The notes under the pieces are model-generated. The model was not told the origin of the DNA and made no database searches. It saw only the letters and a list, made by a program, of their open reading frames with translations. From the NCBI GenBank assembly GCA_023392075.1, contig JAEVZU010000011.1, positions 1 through 20,347 of the forward strand: a stretch of 20,347 nt of DNA, written 5' to 3'. Each line of letters begins with the position of its first letter. The first letter of the stretch is position 1. The stretch comes from Bacillota bacterium (GTDB lineage Bacteria; Bacillota; Clostridia; Acetivibrionales; DSM-1351). Below are positions 14,361 through 20,347 of the stretch, in pieces. Made by a program: the position numbers and the translations under genes.

Positions 14361-14400
14361 AAATCCCAGGAAAGCTTCTTATGAAGCCTTCCTGGGATTT
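14361..14400. terminator. Strong bidirectional hairpin terminator
   Basis: AAATCCCAGGAAAGCTTC (14361-14378) pairs with GAAGCCTTCCTGGGATTT (14383-14400) across a TTAT loop, with one A-C mismatch. On the minus strand the stem continues into a run of five T; on the plus strand T-rich sequence also follows. No intact gene ends nearby; the closest is the SDR remnant 275 bp upstream. Confidence 0.6.
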
Positions 14401-14674
14401 TATTGTGTAACGAATACCAAAGGGTAACAGGGTCGATACGGCTTATATATGTCACCAAAATCTGCCAACAAATGCCAAGATTGCCTACTAGTTTCATGGA
14501 AAAATTAAAATATAATGGAAATAACAGATTATATTGGAAATAATTACATTGATCTTTGGTAATTTTCATATGGAATCCAACCTCTTATTACAGAGGTAAC
14601 ATGTAATTGTGCTTACCCCAATTGTTCTATTAACTATTGGCTGCAATCAATATAATTATCTGTAACAAAGTGTG

Positions 14675-14820
14675 TTTATTCAGCTTGAGATGCCTGAGCC
14701 ACAAATTCGAAATTCTTTCTTTCAAGGGGGTGAATTATTTCCTTTAAATCAGGGTATTGAATTTGTGTTTTTAGTTTATCCTTCGATTTTGTCAGGGGCA
14801 TTTATTAAGCTGAGTGAATA
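14675..14820 (+). promoter_or_regulatory. Structured 5' leader of the chitinase operon, possible c-di-AMP-type riboswitch
   Basis: Three nested helices can be read. Outer: TTTATTCAGCTT (14675-14686) with AAGCTGAGTGAATA (14807-14820), with a small bulge. Middle: ATGCCTGA (14690-14697) with TCAGGGGCAT (14792-14801), with a 2-nt bulge. Inner: CACAAATTC (14700-14708) with GAATTTGTG (14759-14767), perfect. The inner loop contains GGGGGTGAAT (14726-14735), and a TTCGA...GTCAG segment follows (14782-14795). GGGGTGAAU and GUCAG are conserved landmarks of the ydaO/yuaA c-di-AMP riboswitch, which often precedes cell-wall hydrolase genes. Other ydaO landmarks are missing or diverged, so the class is uncertain. 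The 3' arm ends about 14 nt before the ribosome binding site. Confidence 0.4.
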
Positions 14821-14850
14821 TAAAACAAAGCATAGAGAGGAGTAGAAAGT

Positions 14851-17800
14851 ATGAAGAAAAACTTAGGAAAACTACTGCCCCTGGTTCTTGTGTTGGCTAT
14901 GTTATTTACTCTGCTTCCTATGGGAACTTCCGTGTCCTCGGCAGCCAGCGGCAAAAACTTTGTAGTATATTTCCCTAACTGGGGCATGTATAATGCTGCA
15001 CATATGTCAATGAATGTAGGTATGATTCCATGGAATAAAGTAACATGCATAAATCATGCATTCTTCACTATTGATACAAGTTATAAACTTGTTTCCACTG
15101 ACGAATATGCAGACTTCCAGGCCACCTTTGCACACTCCGAAGGCTGGGATCCCGGCATGGTGAGGGGACACTTCGGAGAATACAAATATTACAAGACACA
15201 GTATCCGAATGTAAAAGTTGTTATCTCGGTTGGTGGATGGACAAGAGGTGAAAACTTTCACGCAATGGCTCTGACATCATCAAGCAGAGCAATATTCATT
15301 CAAAGTGTCATAGATTTCCTGAAGAAATATCCTTTTATTGATGGTGTGGATCTTGATTGGGAATACCCCGGAGTCAACAGGGTCAAAGATCCCAATGATC
15401 AGTATGACAGGGGCTGTCCCGGCGGACCTGAGGACAAGCAGAATTTCACAGCATTGCTGAGGGAAATCCGTCAAGCATACAATAATAACGGTATGTCCGG
15501 CAAGCTTCTTACCATAGCCGCACCAGGCGGTTATGAAAAAGTTGATTTGACGGAACCCAATGTATATTCTCAATATTTGGATTGGTTAAATATAATGACC
15601 TACGATATTCATGGAGCGTGGGATACCATTACAAACCACCAGTCGGCAATTTACAAGAATCCAAATGATCCATCCGGAACTTCACCGGTTGATATCAAGA
15701 ATAAATACAATACGGATTACATCATGAAACATTACAGGGATACATATAATATTCCTGCATCCAAGCTTAATGTAGGTTCACCTTTCTATTCCCGCGGTTG
15801 GAAAAATGTAGTTGCCGGTACGGGTACAAACGGCCTTTTTGCCACAGCCAGCGGTGCTCCCGTGGGTAACCTTGATGATCCGGGCAGCCCCGGAGGCCAG
15901 AATTCCTATGCCCAGATGAAGGTGCTGGAAAATACTGCAGGCTATACAAAATACAGAGATTCGGTATCTCAGGTTCCCTGGCTTTATAACAGCTCTTTAG
16001 GTATTATGTATACCTATGAAGATGAAACCTCTGCAGCCGCAAGATGTGATTATGTCATCAATAACGGCTTTGGCGGAATCATCGGTTGGGAAATTTCCTG
16101 TGACACCTCTAATTTCTCATTAACCAATACAATATCAGGCAAGCTTGGCATAAACAGCACCACACAGGTGGCAACGCCAGCCTTCAGTCCTGCAGGCGGA
16201 ACATATACATCTGCACAGAACGTAACCATCTCATGTGCAACAGCCGGTGCTGTCATAAGGTATACTACCGATGGAAGCGAGCCTACTGCTGCATCAACAC
16301 AATACACAGGTGCCATCAATGTAGCCGGTACTACCACCATAAAAGCCAGGGCATTCAAATCCGGTATGAATGATTCGGCTGCGGCTTCTGCCACATACAA
16401 TATTCAGTCGGCTCAAACGGTAGCTGCTCCTGTATTCAGTCCTAATGGAGGCAGTTTTTCTACTGCACAGAACGTAACCATCTCCTGCGCAACAAGCGGT
16501 GCCACCATCAGGTATACCACTGACGGCAGCGAGCCCAATTCAACATCTGCAATGTATACCGGTCAGATTAATATCGCAAGCAGTACTGTTATTAAGGCAA
16601 AAGCCTTTAAGGCGGGTATGAGTGACTCGGCTGTTGCAAGCGCTGCCTTTACTATTACCGGAGGAAATGAAGGAGTTGACCTTGGTAATCCTGCAGGTGC
16701 TCCGGCCACAGGCTCAATAAGCCACAACAACTGGGATGGTGATGGAGTATACGATATTACCATGAATATATGGTGGGGTAATAACGCAACTTCATGGACG
16801 GTATATGAAAACGATAAAATTGTACTCTCCGGAGCACTTCAAGGAAATTCACCCAATGCTCAAACAGCAGTTTATAACGTAACGGGGAGAGCAAATGGTA
16901 CCTATACATATAAAATTGACCTTAAAAACAGGTTCGGTACAACCTCAACCAATTCCATAACAGTAAATGTTACAAATGGCAGTACTGTTCAAACAGTAGC
17001 TGCACCTGTTGTTTCACCGGCAGGAGGAACTTATGCCACGGCGCAGAATATCACTGCTTCCTGTGCTACCGAAGGGGCAGCCATCAGATATACAACCGAT
17101 GGAACCGAGCCGGCAGAGAATTCAGCCGTATGGGGCGGAGCTCTCACAATAACCCAAACTACAACTCTCAAGTTCAAAGCTTTTAAAACGGGGATGAACC
17201 CATCTGAAACTGCAACAGCTGTCTATACCATACAGAATGACCAGACTGCTGCAACACCTGCCTTCAGTCCTGCGGGGGGAACGTATTCATCAGCACAGAA
17301 CGTAACCATCTCCTGCGCGACAGCAGGTGCTGCCATCAGGTATACTGCCGACGGTTCCACACCTGATTCATCCTCCGCACAATATACAGGGCCGATAGCT
17401 GTTACGGGTACCAAAACAATAAAGGCAATTGCCATGGCGGCAGGCATGAATAATTCAGCCGTTGCAACCGCCACTTACACCATCGGCAGCAGCGGTTATC
17501 CAGCCTGGGCTCCGAATACGGCATACAGCGCGGGAACCATAGTGTCTTACAACGGAAGCAACTACAGGTGTCTGCAGGCACATACCTCCCTCGCGGGCTG
17601 GGAACCCTCCAATGTTCCCGCCTTGTGGGAGCAAATCGGCAGCGCACCTGCACAGGCGGCGGCACCTGCTTTCAGTCCTGCAGGAGGAACATATCCATCA
17701 GCACAGAATGTCACTATTTCCTGTGCAACAGCAGGTGCGGACATCAGGTATACTACCGACGGCTCCACACCGACTTCATCCTCTGCACAATATACAGGAC

Positions 17801-18891
17801 CGATAGCTGTTACGGGTACCAAAACAATAAAGGCAATTGCAATTGCGGCGGGAATGAACAATTCGGCCATAGCTTCGGCTGTCTATACAATTTCCACTGC
17901 ACCACCTACCGGCAGCAGGCTGCTTGTCGGTTACTGGCACAACTTTGATAATGGATTAACCCCGGTTATGACGCTCAGGAATGTATCAACCAAGTGGGAT
18001 GTCATTAACGTAGCTTTTGCCGATATAGCAGGTGATGGAACAGTTTCATTTACACCTTTCAATGCAACTGATGCAGCCTTCTCCTCAGATGTCTCCTACC
18101 TTAAAGGCCTGGGTAAAAAGGTCGTGCTGTCACTGGGCGGACAAAATGGTGCTTTAAACCTGCCTGACAGTGCGGCTAAAACAAGATTTACAAATTCACT
18201 TATTGCTGTAATTGATAAATATGGATTTAACGGTGTGGATATAGATATTGAAACCGGCATATTTTTAGGCGGCGGTGATACAGACTTCAGAAGTCCAACA
18301 ACTCCAACAATAGTAAACCTGATTGCAGCAATGAAGGATATTACTGCCAGATACGGTTCAAGCTTCACCTTGAGCATGGCTCCTGAAGTAGCTTATGTAC
18401 AAGGTGGTATAACAGCATATGGCGGACCTTGGGGTGCTTATCTGCCTATTATTTACAGTCTGAAGGACCAGATGTCCTATATCCATGTGCAGCATTATAA
18501 TTGCGGTGGAAATGCAGCCCTGGACGGCAGGAACTATAACCAGGGAACAGCAGATTTTGAAGTTGCAATGGCGGAAATGCTGCTGAAAGGCTTTCCTGTA
18601 GCGAACAATTCAAACAATATGTTCCCTGCGCTGAGGCAGGATCAGGTAATGATCGGTTTACCGGCTGCTTCAGGTGCTGCGCCCAGCGGAGGATACATCA
18701 ATCCTGCCGAGATGAAGAAAGCTCTGGATTACCTGATTAAAGGAACACCCTATGGTGGAACATACAAACTTCAGAATGCTTCCGGCTATTCCGGCTTTAA
18801 AGGCCTGATGTCCTGGTCGGTAAACTGGGATGCCCAGAACAATTACGAGTTCACAAATAATTACCGTGCGTACTTTGACGCATTGAAATAG
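14851..18891 (+). CDS. Secreted chitinase with two GH18 catalytic domains
   Basis: Extracellular hydrolase of chitin beta-1,4 bonds, 1346 residues. Order: signal peptide (about 1-32); GH18 domain 1 (about 36-430) with D164-G-V-D-L-D-W-E171, E171 being the acid, plus M-T-Y-D-I-H-G and an insertion domain as in ChiA-type enzymes; chitobiase-C-terminal-type repeats 1 (440-519) and 2 (524-603); an Ig/FnIII-like domain (about 604-712); repeats 3 (716-795) and 4 (800-878); CBM5/12 with A-W-A-P-N-T-A-Y and G-W-E-P-S-N-V-P-A-L-W (882-928); repeat 5 (936-1014); GH18 domain 2 (1021-1346) with N1127-G-V-D-I-D-I-E1134. No dockerin or SLH domain, so it acts free in the medium. The ATG has GAGAGGAG upstream. 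It probably leads an operon with the two secreted genes downstream. Confidence 0.95.
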   Translation: MKKNLGKLLPLVLVLAMLFTLLPMGTSVSSAASGKNFVVYFPNWGMYNAAHMSMNVGMIPWNKVTCINHAFFTIDTSYKLVSTDEYADFQATFAHSEGWDPGMVRGHFGEYKYYKTQYPNVKVVISVGGWTRGENFHAMALTSSSRAIFIQSVIDFLKKYPFIDGVDLDWEYPGVNRVKDPNDQYDRGCPGGPEDKQNFTALLREIRQAYNNNGMSGKLLTIAAPGGYEKVDLTEPNVYSQYLDWLNIMTYDIHGAWDTITNHQSAIYKNPNDPSGTSPVDIKNKYNTDYIMKHYRDTYNIPASKLNVGSPFYSRGWKNVVAGTGTNGLFATASGAPVGNLDDPGSPGGQNSYAQMKVLENTAGYTKYRDSVSQVPWLYNSSLGIMYTYEDETSAAARCDYVINNGFGGIIGWEISCDTSNFSLTNTISGKLGINSTTQVATPAFSPAGGTYTSAQNVTISCATAGAVIRYTTDGSEPTAASTQYTGAINVAGTTTIKARAFKSGMNDSAAASATYNIQSAQTVAAPVFSPNGGSFSTAQNVTISCATSGATIRYTTDGSEPNSTSAMYTGQINIASSTVIKAKAFKAGMSDSAVASAAFTITGGNEGVDLGNPAGAPATGSISHNNWDGDGVYDITMNIWWGNNATSWTVYENDKIVLSGALQGNSPNAQTAVYNVTGRANGTYTYKIDLKNRFGTTSTNSITVNVTNGSTVQTVAAPVVSPAGGTYATAQNITASCATEGAAIRYTTDGTEPAENSAVWGGALTITQTTTLKFKAFKTGMNPSETATAVYTIQNDQTAATPAFSPAGGTYSSAQNVTISCATAGAAIRYTADGSTPDSSSAQYTGPIAVTGTKTIKAIAMAAGMNNSAVATATYTIGSSGYPAWAPNTAYSAGTIVSYNGSNYRCLQAHTSLAGWEPSNVPALWEQIGSAPAQAAAPAFSPAGGTYPSAQNVTISCATAGADIRYTTDGSTPTSSSAQYTGPIAVTGTKTIKAIAIAAGMNNSAIASAVYTISTAPPTGSRLLVGYWHNFDNGLTPVMTLRNVSTKWDVINVAFADIAGDGTVSFTPFNATDAAFSSDVSYLKGLGKKVVLSLGGQNGALNLPDSAAKTRFTNSLIAVIDKYGFNGVDIDIETGIFLGGGDTDFRSPTTPTIVNLIAAMKDITARYGSSFTLSMAPEVAYVQGGITAYGGPWGAYLPIIYSLKDQMSYIHVQHYNCGGNAALDGRNYNQGTADFEVAMAEMLLKGFPVANNSNNMFPALRQDQVMIGLPAASGAAPSGGYINPAEMKKALDYLIKGTPYGGTYKLQNASGYSGFKGLMSWSVNWDAQNNYEFTNNYRAYFDALK
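16168..17892 (+). repeat. Five repeats of a chitobiase C-terminal-type domain inside the chitinase
   Basis: Copies at about 16168-16407, 16420-16659, 16996-17235, 17248-17484 and 17656-17892, each near 80 residues, with the pattern P-x-F-S-P-A-G-G-T-Y-x-x-A-Q-N-V-T-I-S-C, I-R-Y-T-T-D-G-S, and T-I-K-A-x-A-x-x-x-G-M. Copies 4 and 5 share 41 identical bases (17392-17432 and 17800-17840), indicating recent duplication or gene conversion. Confidence 0.85.
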
Positions 18892-18959
18892 TACGCTTAA
18901 AACTTGTGGCTTCTCTTGTGGACGAGCTACAGATAAATAAAATACAAGGAGGTCTGAAA

Positions 18960-19973
18960 ATGACTAACAAAAGGTTTTCTTTTAAGGCTCTGTCACTTAT
19001 GGTAGTTTTAGCAGTAATCATATCCGCATTTTGCGCCGTCATACCGGTGAGCGCAGCCGCCAGAGGAGCATGGGCTCCTAATACCGCATATGCGACAGGT
19101 GATACGGTAACCTACAGCGGGAGTACTTATACCTGTATTCAGGCACATACTTCCCTCACAGGCTGGGAACCACCCAATGTCCCCGCGCTATGGGAGAAAG
19201 GCAGCGGAGGAACAACACCGCCTCCAACACCACCACCGGCAACAAACGGAGTAATATTCTATGCGGATATAAACTATGGCGGAACAGCCATAACACTTGG
19301 ATTAGGCAATTATACGCTGTCGCAGCTGAACGCAAAAGGAATTCCAAATGACTGGATGTCTTCGTTAAAGGTTCCCGGCGGCTGGACTGTTGAAGTATAT
19401 GAGCATGATAATTTCGGAGGAACAAAATGGACCTATACTTCAAGTTCTTCCTGGGTTGGCAGCGCCGTCAATGATAAAATGTCATCGGTTAAAATTTATA
19501 CCGGTTCACCAAATCCTTCAGTAACAAAGCCTTCTGAAGTCCCAAGCAACATATGGACATATACAATGAATGTGGACAATAAATTTGGTAAAGGCGGAGA
19601 TTTTGCTCTATTGCTGTGTGCCGTTATCAAAAAGGAAAGCAGCTTTGGAGCAGGCTTACCAGGCAGTCCATCAGCCGGCGACGGATTGATGCAGGTAGAG
19701 CCAAACACACGCAACGCTTATTTATCTCAATTCAGCTCAACCTTCGGCCGTACTTATAATCACAGCAGCGAACAGGACCAGGTATGCCTGGGCGCACTGA
19801 TTTTAAATGAAAAGATTGCTAAATTCGGCAACATATATAACGGTTTACTCCACTATAACGGAGGAGATTACTGGTATCCTGGAGCTACGGATTCTTACGG
19901 CCGTCCTATCCTGGCAAATCAATATGCAGATATAGTTTACGCTACATATAAGGGCTACGGCGGTAAGAATTAG
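18960..19973 (+). CDS. Secreted CBM5/12 - beta/gamma-crystallin - lysozyme-like (SLT/GH23) protein
   Basis: 337 residues, exported. Signal peptide 1-32 (cleavage near V-S-A-A). CBM5/12 chitin-binding module (36-80) with G-A-W-A-P-N-T-A-Y and G-W-E-P-P-N-V-P-A-L-W. Pro/Thr-rich linker (about 82-95). Beta/gamma-crystallin domain (97-182) with two Greek-key units, each holding the calcium motif N/D-N/D-x-x-S/T-S (N-D-W-M-S-S and N-D-K-M-S-S). C-terminal lysozyme-like domain with probable catalytic E226 in I-K-K-E-S-S-F, then G-D-G-L-M-Q-V-E-P and L-L-H-Y-N-G-G. GH23 includes both peptidoglycan lytic transglycosylases and lysozyme-like chitinases, so either polymer is possible. ATG 18960 has AAGGAGG upstream; the frame opens at GTG 18906, but that is not used. 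It lies 68 bp after the chitinase, probably in one operon. Confidence 0.88.
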   Translation: MTNKRFSFKALSLMVVLAVIISAFCAVIPVSAAARGAWAPNTAYATGDTVTYSGSTYTCIQAHTSLTGWEPPNVPALWEKGSGGTTPPPTPPPATNGVIFYADINYGGTAITLGLGNYTLSQLNAKGIPNDWMSSLKVPGGWTVEVYEHDNFGGTKWTYTSSSSWVGSAVNDKMSSVKIYTGSPNPSVTKPSEVPSNIWTYTMNVDNKFGKGGDFALLLCAVIKKESSFGAGLPGSPSAGDGLMQVEPNTRNAYLSQFSSTFGRTYNHSSEQDQVCLGALILNEKIAKFGNIYNGLLHYNGGDYWYPGATDSYGRPILANQYADIVYATYKGYGGKN

Positions 19974-20037
19974 GGTGAATTGTTGTGCCGGAAGAATACG
20001 AAACAAATGCAAGATGATATTAAGGAGGTTAATTAAA

Positions 20038-20347
20038 TGTTTACTTTAAGTAAGAAATCATTTGGCAAAATTCTGGCACTGGTTATTGTGCTTGCATTGT
20101 TGTGCGGGATTTTTACTACAATGCAGGCAAGCGCAGCCGCCAGAGGAGCCTGGGCTCCCAATACTGCATATGCGGTAAATGATACGGTAACCTATGGCGG
20201 AAGTACTTACACCTGTCTCCAGGCACATACTTCCCTCACAGGCTGGGAACCACCCAATGTCCCTGCTCTATGGGAGAAAGGCGGCGGAGGAACAACACCA
20301 CCGCCGGCAACAAACGGAGTGACATTCTATGCGGATATAAACTATGG
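20038..20347 (+). CDS. Secreted CBM5/12 - beta/gamma-crystallin-type protein, 5' part
   Basis: Tandem paralogue of the preceding gene, cut by the window end after 103 codons. It has a signal peptide (1-34, cleavage near A-S-A-A), a CBM5/12 (about 37-82) differing from its neighbour at only a few positions, a shorter Thr/Pro linker, and the start of a crystallin domain (F-Y-A-D-I-N-Y-G). What follows is not visible: the C-terminal domain could be the same lysozyme fold or another effector. ATG 20038 has AAGGAGG eight bases upstream, and it lies 64 bp after the previous stop, consistent with one operon. Confidence 0.85.

Larger units (their letters stand above)
14086..14850. other. 765-bp intergenic region before the chitinase
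   Basis: No gene is convincing here. From the left it has unrecognised sequence (14086-14360), a strong orphan hairpin (14361-14400), AT-rich sequence with a perfect inverted repeat ACCTCT (14580-14585)/AGAGGT (14592-14597), a TATAAT (14651-14656) without a clear -35 box that could start the chitinase transcript near 14663, the base-paired leader (14675-14820), and the chitinase ribosome binding site GAGAGGAG (about 14834-14841). Minus-strand frames through 14222-14569 read across the hairpin and look non-coding. Confidence 0.6.

Noticed and set aside
14222..14569. Minus-strand frame of 115 codons
   Set aside because: It reads straight through the strong hairpin at 14361-14400, has no ribosome binding site and resembles no protein family.
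14086..14850. c-di-GMP-I riboswitch or group II intron fragment
   Set aside because: I looked for the c-di-GMP-I tetraloop-receptor pattern and intron GUGCGCCC/domain V signatures and found neither.
18906..18959. GTG start for the crystallin/lysozyme-like protein
   Set aside because: It would put 18 residues before a standard signal peptide, and ATG 18960 has an ideal AAGGAGG site.
1..20347. CRISPR array, tRNA or rRNA genes
   Set aside because: No regularly spaced short repeats and no tRNA or rRNA-like sequence were seen; the only protein-level repeats are in the chitinase.

Overview
The window looks like chromosomal DNA of an anaerobic, Gram-positive Clostridia-type bacterium, perhaps a Ruminiclostridium or Lachnospiraceae relative. 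The reasons are moderate AT-richness, strong GGAGG-type ribosome binding sites, near-consensus sigma-A promoters, a long RecQ, an IS1182-type element and a large secreted modular chitinase. The genus is inferred from this look alone.

Left two thirds (about 1-14085): a patchwork of small regulator/oxidoreductase modules. In order: the 3' end of a nitroreductase; an MFS transporter; an AraC-type regulator; a complete IS1182-family insertion sequence (2980-4803); a YajO-like aldo/keto reductase; a short-chain dehydrogenase divergent from a second AraC-type regulator; a TetR regulator with a DUF998 membrane protein; a 754-residue RecQ helicase; an HxlR regulator divergent from a cupin and a glyoxalase-like VOC protein; and the wreck of an NAD(P)-dependent SDR/epimerase gene. 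The theme is handling of reactive or xenobiotic small molecules (quinones, aldehydes, nitro compounds, methylglyoxal-like electrophiles). Each module has its own local regulator and several have readable promoters and operators. The IS sits between the first AraC regulator and the aldo/keto reductase that is probably its target.

Right third (14086-20347): a 765-bp gene-free stretch holds an orphan bidirectional hairpin and then, just upstream of the chitinase, a nested base-paired leader (14675-14820) containing GGGGGTGAAT, which resembles part of the ydaO/c-di-AMP riboswitch. Downstream, and probably in one operon, are a 1346-residue chitinase with two GH18 catalytic domains, five chitobiase-C-terminal-type repeats, an Ig-like domain and a CBM5/12; a secreted protein joining CBM5/12, a Ca-binding beta/gamma-crystallin domain and a lysozyme-like (SLT/GH23) domain; and the start of a third gene with the same signal/CBM/linker/crystallin opening, cut by the window edge. 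Together they suggest an extracellular system against chitin and possibly peptidoglycan, with a shared targeting module carrying exchangeable C-terminal effectors. This secreted array and its structured leader are the most interesting part of the window.
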